A stretch of DNA of 37,327 nt from Arachnia propionica (GCF_003932785.1 NZ_RQYT01000027.1:1-37327); one strand, 5' to 3'; positions 1 through 8,128 are shown, numbered from the stretch's first letter. A program made the numbers and translations. Notes: a model not told the origin generated them from the sequence alone.

Positions 1-128
1 TCACCCCGGTGACCCCCTGACGACGTTGTCCTCCTTGAACGCACGATCCAGTGCGCTCTTCGTCGTCCGCCTTGCCAGGAGGTCACCGTGTGGATCCTCG
101 TGACGATCCCCCTATCCGCGCACCCTCT
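1..128 (+). mobile_element. MITE-like element copy 1 (cut by window edge)
   Basis: Right-hand part of a ~160-bp dispersed element that recurs at 2212-2371, 3239-3397 (inverted) and 18859-19018. It ends in the terminal inverted repeat ATCCGCGCACCCTCT. There is no room for a transposase, so it looks like a non-autonomous, MITE-like element; the mobilising transposase is not in this window. Its end coincides with the stop codon of the aldo/keto reductase gene read on the opposite strand. Confidence 0.8.
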
Positions 129-1104
129 AAACTCCAGGGCCCGGGGATCGGTACTGGTTGGGACCTCCGGAAACATCGTCGAGGGCCGCCACGATCGGGG
201 GTACCAGCTGTTTGGTCTCGGCGTCCAGCAGTTCGACGAGGTGATCGACCGTGCGGGGGCCGACGAGAGCGCTCGCGACCTGTGGGGCGTCGCGGACCCA
301 TATGAGGGCCACCTGGGAGGGCGTGAGGGCAAGGCCGTTCGCGGCCGTGGCGACGGCCTCGACGACGGAACGGCTGCGGGGCTGGAGGTAGGGCTCGAGG
401 AACCATCCGAAGTGCTCGGAGGCGGCCCGGGAGTCCTTCGGGATGGACGTGAGGTACTTGCCGGTGAGGGCGCCCCGACCGAGCGCGGACCAGGCCAGGA
501 GGCCCAGCTGGTGGTGTTGTGCGGCTCCGATGACCTCGACCTCGGCGCGCCGGGCCAGCAGCGAGTACTCCACCTGGACGGAAGCCAGTTTGGTGCGTCC
601 GGCGACGGCCTCCTGCCAGGTCGCGGCGGTGGCGGTCTGCCAGCCGACGAAGTTGCTGATCCCGACGTAGCGGGCCATGCCGCGGGAGACAGCCTGATCC
701 AGTGCCGACAGGGTCTCCTCGATGGGGGCGGTACCCCAGGCGTGGACCTGCCAGAGATCGACGTGATCGGTGCGGAGACGCTTGAGGGAACCCTCCAGGT
801 CACTGAGCAGGGCGGCGCGGGAGGTGTCGACGATGCGTCGCCCCCCGCGGATCACGAACCCGGCCTTGGTGGCGATGACGAGGGATTCGCGAGGCACCCC
901 CGTCGCGAGGAGTTTCCCGATCATCTTCTCCGCGACGCCGCCCCCGTAGGCGGGTGCGGTGTCGATGAGATTGCCCCCCGATTCGACGAACTCGCTGACG
1001 ATCTCCTGCACCTCCGGCCACTCCACGTCCCGACCCCAGGCCATGGTGCCGAGACCGACGCGGGAGACCTGGAGGCCTGAGCGTCCGAGAGCCCGGTACT
1101 CCAT
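127..1104 (-). CDS. aldo/keto reductase
   Basis: Predicted cytosolic NADPH-dependent oxidoreductase of the aldo/keto reductase superfamily, close to the YajO/Tas-like group; the substrate is unknown. The barrel protein has the expected tetrad: Asp48 and Tyr53 in NLIDTAPAYGGG, Lys80 in VIATKAG and His121 in DLWQVHAW. I start at the ATG at 1104, which has a GGGGG Shine-Dalgarno about 5 nt upstream; a TTG at 1116 would add four residues. It begins 12 nt after uppP, so the two are probably co-transcribed. The length of ~325 residues is normal for the family. The TAG stop at 127-129 straddles the edge of the repeat element, so the last residues may be altered from the ancestral protein. Confidence 0.9.
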   Translation of the reverse strand: MEYRALGRSGLQVSRVGLGTMAWGRDVEWPEVQEIVSEFVESGGNLIDTAPAYGGGVAEKMIGKLLATGVPRESLVIATKAGFVIRGGRRIVDTSRAALLSDLEGSLKRLRTDHVDLWQVHAWGTAPIEETLSALDQAVSRGMARYVGISNFVGWQTATAATWQEAVAGRTKLASVQVEYSLLARRAEVEVIGAAQHHQLGLLAWSALGRGALTGKYLTSIPKDSRAASEHFGWFLEPYLQPRSRSVVEAVATAANGLALTPSQVALIWVRDAPQVASALVGPRTVDHLVELLDAETKQLVPPIVAALDDVSGGPNQYRSPGPGV

Positions 1105-1116
1105 CGAAACCCCCAA

Positions 1117-1941
1117 TCAGCCTGCCTGCAGGACGCCGGTCATGAGCAGCGCGGCGACAACCGCTGCCAGTCCCCAACGGTAGTAGACGAAGCCCCGGAA
1201 GGTGTGGGTGGAGATGAAACGCAGCAGCCAGGCGATGACCACGTAACCGATGCCGAAGGCCAGGACGGTGGCGAGGATCGTCGGCCCCCACGCGGTGTGG
1301 CCCTCGCCGATGTCCTTGAGTTTGTAGAGCCCGGAGCCGAACACGGCCGGGATGGCCAGCAGGAACGAGTACCGGGCCGCCGCCTCACGGGTGTAGCCCA
1401 TGAAGAGGCCGCCGGAGATGGTCATGCCGGAGCGGGACACCCCCGGGATGAGGGCGCACGCCTGGGCGAGCCCGTACCACAGGCCGTGGCCCCAGGAGAG
1501 GTCCTTCAGTTCGCGGGTGTTGCGCTCCGCCATCCTGTCGGCGAGGAGCAGCACCCCGCCGATCGCGACGAGCATGAACACGGTGAGCCACAGGTTGCGC
1601 AGGTAGGTGTCGATGGCGTCCTGGAACAGCACGCCGAGAACCACGATGGGGATGGAGCCGATGATGACGAGCCATCCCATGCGCGCGTCGGGATCGTTGC
1701 GGTGGACCTTGCCGGTCAGCGACCCGAACCATTGCTTGATGATCCTCACGATGTCGCGCCAGAAGTAGACGAGCACGGCGGTCTCGGTGCCGAGCTGGGT
1801 GACGGCGGTGAAGGCGGCGCCGGGGTCCCGACCGTCGAAGAGCAGCTGCCCGACGATGGAGACGTGTGCGCTCGACGAGATGGGCAGGAACTCCGTGAGT
1901 CCCTGGACGATGCCCAACACGATGGCCTCGAACCACCCCAT
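1117..1941 (-). CDS. uppP: undecaprenyl-diphosphatase UppP (BacA)
   Basis: Integral membrane phosphatase that recycles undecaprenyl diphosphate to the monophosphate lipid carrier used in peptidoglycan and wall polymer synthesis; overproduction gives bacitracin resistance. Both family signatures are present: [14 protein letters not shown] (residues 13-26, with the catalytic Glu) and PGVSRSG (166-172). At 274 residues with about eight hydrophobic segments it is full length. A strong AGGAGGAAGC precedes the ATG at 1941. It is the first gene of a two-gene unit with the aldo/keto reductase downstream, and the unit lies between two direct copies of the 160-bp element. Confidence 0.97.
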   Translation of the reverse strand: MGWFEAIVLGIVQGLTEFLPISSSAHVSIVGQLLFDGRDPGAAFTAVTQLGTETAVLVYFWRDIVRIIKQWFGSLTGKVHRNDPDARMGWLVIIGSIPIVVLGVLFQDAIDTYLRNLWLTVFMLVAIGGVLLLADRMAERNTRELKDLSWGHGLWYGLAQACALIPGVSRSGMTISGGLFMGYTREAAARYSFLLAIPAVFGSGLYKLKDIGEGHTAWGPTILATVLAFGIGYVVIAWLLRFISTHTFRGFVYYRWGLAAVVAALLMTGVLQAG

Positions 1942-2211
1942 GCTTCCTCCTGTTACGTCGCCGTGATGTCCGGGGCAACTCTAGCCCTGAGGTGTGGGAG
2001 CCCGGCAACCAACCGGGGTGTGATGTGCGGCCGACACCGAGGTACGGACCATCCGAGATCGTGGCTGCCATGACCGAGCCCTTGCCCCACCTCCTGGAGC
2101 GGCTCCCCGAGGGATGCCGATCTCCTGGTAGGGCAACTACCGGGCCCCTGGAGGATGTGCTGGCACTGGATCGGGTGCAGAAGAGGTCATGCATCACCTC
2201 CGAAAGGCCTA
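1942..2211. other. intergenic stretch upstream of uppP
   Basis: About 270 bp between uppP and repeat copy 2. It holds the uppP ribosome binding site at its left end and presumably the uppP promoter, though no clear -35/-10 pair stands out. A plus-strand frame from 1992 runs into the repeat element; it has no recognisable domain and is more likely noncoding or decayed sequence. Confidence 0.5.
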
Positions 2212-2371
2212 AGAGGGTGCGCGGATGGGCGAATCCACTGCGGTCGCCCCGGTGACCCCTTGGCTGCGTTGTCCTCCTTGAACGCACGATCCAGTGCGCT
2301 CCTCGTCGTCCGCCTTGCCATGAGGCCACCGTGACGATCCTCGTCACGATCCCCCTATCCGCGCACCCTCT
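2212..2371 (+). mobile_element. MITE-like element copy 2
   Basis: Complete 160-bp copy. The left end AGAGGGTGCGCGGAT matches the inverted right end ATCCGCGCACCCTCT over 15 bp. It has the same orientation as copies 1 and 4. No obvious target-site duplication: the flanks are ggccta on the left and aacttg on the right. The right end creates an in-frame TAA (2371-2373) directly before the truncated reading frame that follows. Confidence 0.85.
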
Positions 2372-2373
2372 AA

Positions 2374-2682
2374 CTTGTCGAAGGACGGCAGCTGATGAGG
2401 GTTTCGGATCAGATCGCCAGCCTGAGTGGCCGGCTGGCGGACGACGTTCGTACGCGGCCACAGATGGATGCGCACTACGCGACCTTGGTCAGGGACTGTC
2501 TGCAGCGCAGCGGGAGCGCGACTCGCCAGGAGATCGACGCGTTGCTGCTGCCGCTGCTGCCCGAGGTGCTCTCCACCGGGCAGAAGGAGGTCGAGGTCTC
2601 CAACCTGCTCGCCGAGCTTCGTCGCGAGGGTTCCATCGTCAACGCAGGCACTCGGACCCAGCCGCGATGGGAGCTTTCATGA
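2374..2682 (+). pseudogene. C-terminal remnant of an ATP-binding/AlbA_2-type protein
   Basis: An open frame of ~103 codons begins directly after the repeat element; an ATG at 2395 with AAGGACGG upstream would give 95 residues. The sequence resembles the winged-helix tail of large AlbA_2/ATP-binding proteins common in defence and mobile islands: the segment LLAELRREGSIVNAGTRT near the end is the part I recognise. The frame stays open upstream until the TAA made by the repeat, as expected if a longer gene was cut by the insertion or by a deletion ending there. It could still be expressed as a small protein from 2395. The family assignment is from memory of the tail motif and is tentative. Confidence 0.5.
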
Positions 2683-2729
2683 ATCTGGTGGTGGACGGGT
2701 GCAAGGTATGAAAGGAAGCGACCCCTTCG

Positions 2730-2769
2730 AGGAGGAAAACTCCTTGTCAGCAGGATTCGGGCTTTTTTT
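2730..2769 (+). terminator. possible weak terminator
   Basis: A short hairpin AGGAG/CTCCT (2730-2734 and 2740-2744) is followed some 18 nt later by a run of seven T (2763-2769). The distance between stem and T-run is too long for a textbook terminator. The stretch to 2815 is purine-rich on the plus strand and otherwise unremarkable. Confidence 0.25.
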
Positions 2770-2815
2770 GGTGGAGGGGGCGGTGCAGAAAGAAAAAAAG
2801 AAAGAGGTGTGCTGA

Positions 2816-3203
2816 AGCTCGCTGTCGACGCTGGAGCCCAGGGGCGTGGAGGAGGCCAAGATCGAGTGCGCGCGGAGATTCTTCCGAAAGGTGCTGTTCA
2901 CGACCTTCTTTTCCGCTGGTCGAGCCGGACTGCGCGCGCCAGCGCGCCGTCCGTGTCGAGACCCCTGACACACGGTGCAGGAACTCGAGTTGAGCGGAAG
3001 TCCCACGGAGGTCTCGACACGGGTCCTCCGCAGGCTCCGGACCCGGTGTGAGCAGCGGTGGAGAGGACGGCACTGGAGCCGAAATGAGCAACCACCCAAG
3101 CTCCGTGAACAACGCCTGAACTCTGAGAGCCAAGAACGGCGAGAACGTCACGTACGACGTCGTGACGGACTACTTCCAGCTCATGCAACTCGTCACCTCG
3201 TAG
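2816..3203 (+). pseudogene. broken C-terminus of a type III restriction/DEAD-box helicase-like protein
   Basis: Two coding scraps in different frames fit one protein tail. At 2816-2910 the frame reads a segment containing EEAKIECARRFFRKV, like the end of type III Res-type helicases, where a conserved E-x-x-K-x-x-x-A helix lies close to the C-terminus. At 3129-3203 another frame reads AKNGENVTYDVVTDYFQLM and ends in TAG. Between them lies a palindromic repeat (2913-3060), and the frame changes from 2 to 0. I infer that the gene lost its front part and then took the repeat, or was rearranged around it. Only the tail similarity supports the family name. Confidence 0.45.
2913..3060. repeat. palindromic GGTCGAGCC repeat, copy R1
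   Basis: Begins CCGCTGGTCGAGCCGG, contains GTGTCGAGACC and the inverted GGTCTCGACAC, and ends near GTGAGCAGCGG. It is a diverged relative of the two copies at 14625-14726 and 14783-14921. It interrupts the helicase remnant. Confidence 0.7.
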
Positions 3204-3238
3204 CCTCACCCCGCATCGCTGCACGAACCAACTCTCCA

Positions 3239-3397
3239 AGAGGGTGCGCGGATAGGGGATCGTCACGAGGATCAGCACGATGGCCTCCTGGCAAGGCGGA
3301 CGACGAAGAGCGCACTGGATCGTGGCAGTTGAGGAGGACGACGCCGCCAGGGGGCATCGGGGCGACCGCAGTAGATGAGCCTATCCGCGCACTCTCT
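3239..3397 (-). mobile_element. MITE-like element copy 3 (inverted)
   Basis: 159-bp copy in the opposite orientation to the other three. Ends AGAGGGTGCGCGGATAGG and CCTATCCGCGCACTCTCT; the second has one mismatch to the usual end. It stops 12 bp before the start codon of the DUF3090 gene. Its last base is the first base of a TAAGCT hexamer that looks like that gene's -10 element. Confidence 0.85.
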
Positions 3398-3409
3398 AAG
3401 CTTGGGATC

Positions 3410-3934
3410 ATGCTGCTGGAGTTTCCCCATCCGGACCGGGTCGTCGTCGGCGCCCTGGGCGACGCGGGGGAGCGCACCTTCGTACTGCAGGTGCGGCAGC
3501 GGGACCAGCTCGCCGCCGTCCAGATCGAGCGCGACGCGGTGCTGTCGGTTGCCCGCCGGATTGACTCCCTCCTCGAGGAGTCCGTGCTGCTGGGCTGGCT
3601 GGGGGAGCCGCCCGGGGAGATCCAGCCGGACCTCGGCCCGCTGGACGAGCCCCTCGTCGTGTTGTTCACGGTGCGGGCCGTCGGCTGGGCCCTCGACACG
3701 GCCCGGGGCGCCATCCAGGTGGAACTGTTCGCGGGCAGCCCCGAGCGTGAGACGGAACTCCTCGACACCATCATCCAGATCTGGCTCTACCCCCGCGTGG
3801 CACGGGAGTTCACCGCCCGGGTGCGCCACGTCATCGCGACGACGGACCCGCCCTGCCCCTTCTGCGCCCAGCCGGTCCACGCCCTGGGCCACATCTGCCC
3901 CCGCGCCAACGGCTACCGCGCCCCGCTGTTCTGA
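3410..3934 (+). CDS. DUF3090 family protein
   Basis: Conserved actinobacterial protein (DUF3090/TIGR03847), typically encoded beside mshC as it is here; the biochemical role is unknown. At 174 residues it is close to family length, though a few N-terminal residues shorter than many homologues. The N-terminus carries the family pattern PHPDRVVVGALGDAGERTF. The C-terminus has CPFCAQP...GHICPRANGYR, a CxxC plus Cys arrangement that may bind metal. There is no Shine-Dalgarno; TAAGCT lies 7 nt before the ATG, so the transcript may be leaderless. The repeat element ends 12 bp upstream and probably replaced the native -35 region. mshC follows after 84 bp. Confidence 0.85.
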   Translation: MLLEFPHPDRVVVGALGDAGERTFVLQVRQRDQLAAVQIERDAVLSVARRIDSLLEESVLLGWLGEPPGEIQPDLGPLDEPLVVLFTVRAVGWALDTARGAIQVELFAGSPERETELLDTIIQIWLYPRVAREFTARVRHVIATTDPPCPFCAQPVHALGHICPRANGYRAPLF

Positions 3935-4005
3935 ACCAGGCGCGGCCCGAGCGACGAAACAGCGGCGTCCGGGGTCGTCGTTGGTTCTCGCCGGTGCCGA
4001 GGCAG

Positions 4006-4011
4006 TAGTTT
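4006..4011 (+). promoter_or_regulatory. putative -10 of a leaderless mshC promoter
   Basis: TAGTTT lies 7 nt before the mshC ATG with no Shine-Dalgarno between them. A TTGGTT at 3981-3986 could be the -35, with a long 19-bp spacer. The same -10-to-start distance recurs at argC and tyrS. Confidence 0.45.
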
Positions 4012-4018
4012 TGGATTC

Positions 4019-5278
4019 ATGTACTCGTGGGCCCCCGTTGATGTTCCCAGCCTGCCGCCATCCGACGGCGTCCCCCGTCGACTCCGGCTGCACGACACCG
4101 CCACCCGCCAGCTGGTGGAGGTGGGGCCCACCAGCGGTGAGGCCCGCATGTACGTGTGCGGCATCACCCCCTATGACGCCACTCATCTCGGGCACGCCAA
4201 CACCTATCTGGCCTTCGACCTCATCCACCGCGTCTGGCTCGACCTGGGTCTCCGCGTCAACTACACCCAGAACGTCACCGACGTCGACGACCCCCTCCTG
4301 GAACGCGCCCGCGACACCGGCCGCGACTGGGAGGAACTCGCCGAGGACCAGACCGAGCTGTTCCGCTCCGACATGGAGCACCTTCGGGTCATCCCGCCCA
4401 CCCACTACGTGGGGGCCGTTGAATCCATCCCCAGCGTCGTCGCGCTCATCGAGCAGCTCCTGCCGAGCGGACTCGTCTACCAGGTCGACGATCCCGAGCA
4501 CCCCGACTGGTACTTCCAGACGGCCGCCGCCCCCGGCTTCGGGGCGATCAGCCACCTCGACGAGGGGGAGATGACCGCGCTGTTCACCGAGCGCGGCGGC
4601 GACCCGGACCGCCCCGGCAAACGACACCCCCTCGACTGCCTCCTGTGGCGATGCGCCCGCCCGGGGGAGCCCAGCTGGACCTCGTCGCTCGGCCCGGGAC
4701 GCCCCGGCTGGCACATCGAGTGCACTGCCATCGCCCTCGACAGGCTCGGACCCGCCTTCGACGTCCAGGGCGGCGGCAGCGACCTCACCTTCCCGCACCA
4801 CGAGATGTGCAGCGCGGAGGCCGTCGTCGCCTCGGGTCAGCCGCTGGCCACGGCCTACGTGCACTCCGGCATGGTGGCCCTCCATGGGGAGAAGATGTCG
4901 AAGTCCAAGGGAAACCTCGAACTGGTGAGCCGCCTCCGCAACAAGGGGGCGCACCCGATGGCGATCCGTCTCGCCCTCCTCAACCACCACTATCGCTCCG
5001 ACTGGGAGTGGACCGACGCCGATCTGACCACCGCGACCGAACGCCTCGACCTGTGGCGCTCCGTCATCAACAACGGTGTCAGCCTGCCCGCCACCGAGAG
5101 CATCGCTGAGTTGCGCCGTGCGCTGCGCGACGACCTCGACGCCCCGCGCGCCCTCGGCGTCGTCGACACCTGGGCGGCGGCCAGCCTCGCCATCGACGGC
5201 GACGACTCGACGGGGATCCGTGAGATGGTCGCCGCAGTGGACGCGCTCCTCGGCGTCAGACTGGATCTTCTAGGCTGA
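4019..5278 (+). CDS. mshC: L-cysteine:1D-myo-inositol 2-amino-2-deoxy-glucopyranoside ligase
   Basis: MshC catalyses the ATP-dependent ligation of cysteine to glucosaminyl-inositol, the penultimate step of mycothiol synthesis; mycothiol is the main low-molecular-weight thiol of actinobacteria. The protein is a cysteinyl-tRNA synthetase paralogue. It keeps the HIGH motif as HLGH (56-59), the early zinc-binding Cys47 and KMSKS at 292-296. At 419 residues it lacks the tRNA-binding extension of CysRS, as expected for MshC. It sits between DUF3090 and hisE, with only 5 bp to hisE, so these genes are probably co-transcribed. Confidence 0.95.
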   Translation: MYSWAPVDVPSLPPSDGVPRRLRLHDTATRQLVEVGPTSGEARMYVCGITPYDATHLGHANTYLAFDLIHRVWLDLGLRVNYTQNVTDVDDPLLERARDTGRDWEELAEDQTELFRSDMEHLRVIPPTHYVGAVESIPSVVALIEQLLPSGLVYQVDDPEHPDWYFQTAAAPGFGAISHLDEGEMTALFTERGGDPDRPGKRHPLDCLLWRCARPGEPSWTSSLGPGRPGWHIECTAIALDRLGPAFDVQGGGSDLTFPHHEMCSAEAVVASGQPLATAYVHSGMVALHGEKMSKSKGNLELVSRLRNKGAHPMAIRLALLNHHYRSDWEWTDADLTTATERLDLWRSVINNGVSLPATESIAELRRALRDDLDAPRALGVVDTWAAASLAIDGDDSTGIREMVAAVDALLGVRLDLLG

Positions 5279-5283
5279 GCGCC

Positions 5284-5547
5284 GTGAAGACGTTCGAGCA
5301 GCTCTTCGAGCAACTGACCGAGACCGCAAGGACCCGCCCGGAAGGGTCCTCCACCGTCGCCCGGCTCGATGCCGGCGTTCACGCGATCGGGAAGAAGATC
5401 GTCGAGGAGGCCGCCGAGGTCTGGATGGCGGCGGAGCACGAGTCCAAGGACGCGGCGGCCCTCGAGATCAGCCAACTGCTGTACCACCTGCAGGTCATGA
5501 TGATCGCCCTGGACCTCGACCTCGACGACATCCACCGCCACCTGTGA
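5284..5547 (+). CDS. hisE: phosphoribosyl-ATP pyrophosphatase
   Basis: HisE hydrolyses phosphoribosyl-ATP to phosphoribosyl-AMP, the second step of histidine synthesis. It is a small 87-residue all-helical protein of the MazG-like fold; the metal-binding glutamates are visible in [14 protein letters not shown]. The start is a GTG 5 nt after the mshC stop. A separate HisE rather than a HisIE fusion is the usual actinobacterial arrangement. It directly precedes hisG, with the stop inside a GTGA that could also serve as a hisG start. Confidence 0.95.
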   Translation: MKTFEQLFEQLTETARTRPEGSSTVARLDAGVHAIGKKIVEEAAEVWMAAEHESKDAAALEISQLLYHLQVMMIALDLDLDDIHRHL

Positions 5548-5555
5548 GGCCCACC

Positions 5556-6413
5556 ATGCAGACCCCCATGCTCAGGATTGCCGTGCCCAACAAGGGTTCC
5601 CTCGCCGAGGCCGCCGCCGCGATGCTCCGCGCCGCCGGGTACCGGCAACGCACCGACTCGAAGGACCTCACCCTCATCGACGAGGCCCACGGTGTGGAGT
5701 TCTACTACCTGCGTCCTCGGGACATCGCGGTCTACGTCGGTCAGGGTCATCTCGACGTGGGCATCACCGGCATCGACATGCTGCTCGACTCCGGGGCCGA
5801 CGCCGAGGAGGTCATGAAACTCGGCTTCGGCGGCAGCCGCTTCCGGTTCGCGGCCCCGGCGGGCAGCGGCTGCACCGTCGACACGTTGGCGGGCAAGCGG
5901 ATCGCCACCTCCTACCCGGGGCTGCTGGGGGAGTGGCTCACCGCCCAGGGCATCGACGCGAAGCTCGTCAAGCTCGACGGGGCGGTCGAGTCCGCCATCC
6001 GACTCGGCGTCGCCGACGTCGTCGCCGACGTGGTCGACACCGGGACCACCCTCAAGCGGGCGGGGCTCGAGATGTTCGGGGAGCCGATCTGTCACTCGGA
6101 GGCGGTGCTCATCCGGCGCTCCGGCACCGAGGAACCCGCCGGTCTGGCCTCCCTGCGTACTCGGCTGGAATCCGTCCTCGTCGCCCACAACTACCTCATG
6201 ATGGACTACAACGTCGCGGAGGAGAACCTCGCCGCGACGACGGCGCTGGCCTCCGGGGTCAACGGCCCCACCGTCTCGAGGCTGGCGCAGCAGGGCTGGC
6301 TCGCGGTGCGGGTCCTCGTGCCGAAGCAGGGGGCGCACCTGCTCATGGACCAGCTGTTCGAGGCCGGTGCCCGGGGCATCCTCCTCACCGAACTCAACGC
6401 GGTGCGGCTGTGA
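5556..6413 (+). CDS. hisG: ATP phosphoribosyltransferase, long form
   Basis: HisG joins ATP and PRPP in the first, feedback-inhibited step of histidine synthesis. The 285-residue length shows the long form, with a two-domain catalytic core and a C-terminal ACT-like domain that senses histidine, so no HisZ is needed. The N-terminus LRIAVPNKGSL and the stretch DVVADVVDTGTTLK are typical. I choose the ATG at 5556, which has GAGG 6 nt upstream. A GTG at 5544 overlapping the hisE stop would add four residues. Its stop abuts the stop of the convergent gene downstream. Confidence 0.93.
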   Translation: MQTPMLRIAVPNKGSLAEAAAAMLRAAGYRQRTDSKDLTLIDEAHGVEFYYLRPRDIAVYVGQGHLDVGITGIDMLLDSGADAEEVMKLGFGGSRFRFAAPAGSGCTVDTLAGKRIATSYPGLLGEWLTAQGIDAKLVKLDGAVESAIRLGVADVVADVVDTGTTLKRAGLEMFGEPICHSEAVLIRRSGTEEPAGLASLRTRLESVLVAHNYLMMDYNVAEENLAATTALASGVNGPTVSRLAQQGWLAVRVLVPKQGAHLLMDQLFEAGARGILLTELNAVRL

Positions 6414-6929
6414 TCACACGATTCCGCGCTTCTTGAGGATCGCCTCGATCTCGTCGAGTTCCTCATCGACCGGCGCGGGCTTGCCCCGTCGGGCGGCCTT
6501 CGGGGCGGCGGGCGGCTGCTCCTGCTGAGGGGCGGCTGCTGGCTTGGGTGCCCCGCCGAGCGCGGGCTTGCGTGGCTCGGCCGCGACGGATCGCTGCTTG
6601 GGTTCCTTGGGGGCCGGGGTGCGCTCCGACCTGGGGAGGAACCCGCTGGCCACCACCAGCAGGACGCCGAGGCCGCCGAGGCCTGCGCCCCAGGTCATGA
6701 CGTTGGTCCACTCCGTGCGCTGCCCCCAGTCGATGAGGCTGCCGATCCCGTTGATGAGCAGCGTCAGCAGGCCGGTCAGCTGAAGGCCGAGCGGGACGAG
6801 TGCCAGGCCGATTCCTGCGACGAGGACCCTGAGGCTCCTGTTGCGGGCGAACAGGCCCGCCGTGATGGCGATGATGACGGTCATGACGGCGATCGTGACG
6901 AACAGCGCGGTACCCATGCGGTCAAGCAT
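6414..6929 (-). CDS. conserved membrane protein with charged tail
   Basis: Unrecognised protein of about 171 residues. The first ~100 residues contain roughly three hydrophobic segments: one right after the start, one around VAGIGLALVPLGLQLTG and one around GGLGVLLVVASGF. A Pro/Ala/Lys-rich linker follows, then a tail ending in LDEIEAILKKRGIV. That layout suggests a small inner-membrane protein with a cytoplasmic tail whose last helix could bind a partner; this is inference. The start could be ATG 6929 or ATG 6917; neither has a good Shine-Dalgarno. It is convergent with hisG, with stop codons back to back. Confidence 0.75.
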   Translation of the reverse strand: MLDRMGTALFVTIAVMTVIIAITAGLFARNRSLRVLVAGIGLALVPLGLQLTGLLTLLINGIGSLIDWGQRTEWTNVMTWGAGLGGLGVLLVVASGFLPRSERTPAPKEPKQRSVAAEPRKPALGGAPKPAAAPQQEQPPAAPKAARRGKPAPVDEELDEIEAILKKRGIV

Positions 6930-7071
6930 TTCACAGGCGCGTGATGAGGGTGGCCGGGTTCCCACCTTCATCACGACGGACACCGGTCTCGCCCGGCTCC
7001 CGGGGCGCAGGTGACGTCGGCCCGCGTAGGGGCTGCCACGGCGTCGCTGGTCCTGCCCGGGCATGACAGAT

Positions 7072-7101
7072 TTGCATTCTCAATATCACTGCGCATAGGT
7101 T
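7072..7101 (+). promoter_or_regulatory. putative promoter of the riboswitch operon
   Basis: TTGCAT (7072-7077), an 18-bp spacer and TAGGTT (7096-7101), in a notably AT-rich patch. Transcription would begin about 10 nt before the riboswitch P1 stem. Confidence 0.45.
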
Positions 7102-7117
7102 GACATTCGTTCATCGC

Positions 7118-7270
7118 ATGTCGGCAGCACCGGCTGGTGCCGTCCGGTGATCCCTTCGCGGGGATCACGGCACCCGGCGCCGGTGCGCAGGGGAACCCGG
7201 TCGAATGCCGGGACTGGCGCGCAACGGTGGGCGGCCTGAAGGGCCGCGAGTCCGAACACCTGGCCGACAT
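7118..7270 (+). promoter_or_regulatory. cobalamin (B12) riboswitch
   Basis: The 5' leader of the transport operon matches the cobalamin riboswitch layout. A closing stem P1 is formed by ATGTCGGC (7118-7125) and GCCGACAT (7263-7270). An early GGTGCC follows, then a peripheral hairpin with GGTGATCCC and GGGATCACG, then the core GGGGAA, a CCCGG/CCGGG stem, CGCGCAACGGTG, and the B12-box-like GTCCGAACACCTGGC near 7250-7265. Downstream, GGACCA (7282-7287) pairs with TGGTCC (7295-7300) right before the ribosome binding site GGAAGGAG (7301-7308), so control is probably at translation. Known switches of this class turn genes off when cobalamin is plentiful. Confidence 0.87.
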
Positions 7271-7312
7271 CGTCATCTCGAGGACCACGCGACATGGTCC
7301 GGAAGGAGTGCC

Positions 7313-8128
7313 GTGCCCCACCCAGTGGCCGCCATCCGAGGCCTCAGCGTCCGATTCGGCGACGTGACGGCGCTCGATGAACTCGACCTGACCATCCAGC
7401 CCGGTGAACGGGTGGGCCTCATCGGCGAATCCGGATCGGGGAAGTCCATGACGGCTTCCGCGCTGCTCGGCCTCCTGCCCCGCAATGCAACCGTGACCGG
7501 CTCCGTCCAGCTGCGGGGCATCGAGCTCGTGGGCCATCCCGAGAAGGAGCTGCGGCGACTCCGCGGCGACGCCGTCGGGCTGGTCGCCCAGGATCCGAGA
7601 ACCGCCCTCAACCCTCTCGTGATGGTCGGTCACCAGGTCGCCGAGCCGTTGCGGGCCAAGGGGGTCAAGGCCGCCGAGGCCCGTCGTCGCGCCGTCGACC
7701 TCCTTGCTCAGGTCCGCCTCCCCGACCCGGAACGACTGGCCCGCCGGTATCCGGGCGCCCTGTCCGGGGGCCAGCGTCAGCGGGTCGGGATCGCGATGGC
7801 GCTCGCGGCCGACCCTGCGCTGCTCATCGCCGACGAACCCACCTCCGCCCTCGACACCACCGTCCAGGCGGGGGTGCTGGCACTCCTCGCCGAACTGCCG
7901 CCGACATCGTCGCTGTTGTTCATCACCCATGACATCGCCGTCGCGGCGCTCCTCTGTAGTCGGCTCGTGGTGCTGCGACGCGGGGTGAAGGTCGCTGACG
8001 GTCCCACCGCCGAGGTGACCGGGAACCCGCCCCATGAGTACGTGTCGGAGTTGCTGCTGGCCAGCTCCTCCACCGCACTCCCGGACACCTGTGAGTCCCT
8101 CAACATGCTGACCAGGGAGAGCGCATGA
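7313..8128 (+). CDS. ABC transporter ATPase, OppD/NikD type
   Basis: ATP-binding subunit of a peptide/nickel-type (Opp/Nik) importer. Walker A GESGSGKS is at residues 38-45; the signature is LSGGQRQR and Walker B LLIADEPT. The insertion RTALNPLV is typical of this subfamily. At 271 residues it is shorter than OppD (~330), with a reduced C-terminal tail, as in NikD. I start at GTG 7313, with GGAAGGAG 4 nt upstream; the open frame further upstream runs through the riboswitch and is not coding. Its stop overlaps the next ATG in ATGA. The B12 riboswitch in its leader suggests cobalt or a cobalt chelate as cargo. Confidence 0.92.
   Translation: MPHPVAAIRGLSVRFGDVTALDELDLTIQPGERVGLIGESGSGKSMTASALLGLLPRNATVTGSVQLRGIELVGHPEKELRRLRGDAVGLVAQDPRTALNPLVMVGHQVAEPLRAKGVKAAEARRRAVDLLAQVRLPDPERLARRYPGALSGGQRQRVGIAMALAADPALLIADEPTSALDTTVQAGVLALLAELPPTSSLLFITHDIAVAALLCSRLVVLRRGVKVADGPTAEVTGNPPHEYVSELLLASSSTALPDTCESLNMLTRESA

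Noticed and set aside
1992-2255. Possible small gene on the plus strand upstream of repeat copy 2
   Set aside because: No Shine-Dalgarno, no recognisable domain, and the frame continues into the repeat element before stopping.
2204-3405. Target-site duplications flanking the 160-bp elements
   Set aside because: Flanks of copies 2, 3 and 4 were compared and none shows a matching direct repeat beyond a base or two.
3272-4990. 572-codon minus-strand frame across DUF3090 and mshC
   Set aside because: It runs through a repeat element and two well-supported genes; the translation has no domain.
7060-7095. Zur/Fur-like operator in the AT-rich patch before the riboswitch
   Set aside because: TGAGAATG on the minus strand resembles a half site, but the second half matches poorly; the AT-richness is explained by the promoter.
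7205-7312. N-terminal extension of the first ABC ATPase
   Set aside because: The extra ~36 codons lie in the riboswitch core and expression platform. GTG 7313 has the ribosome binding site and matches the family N-terminus.
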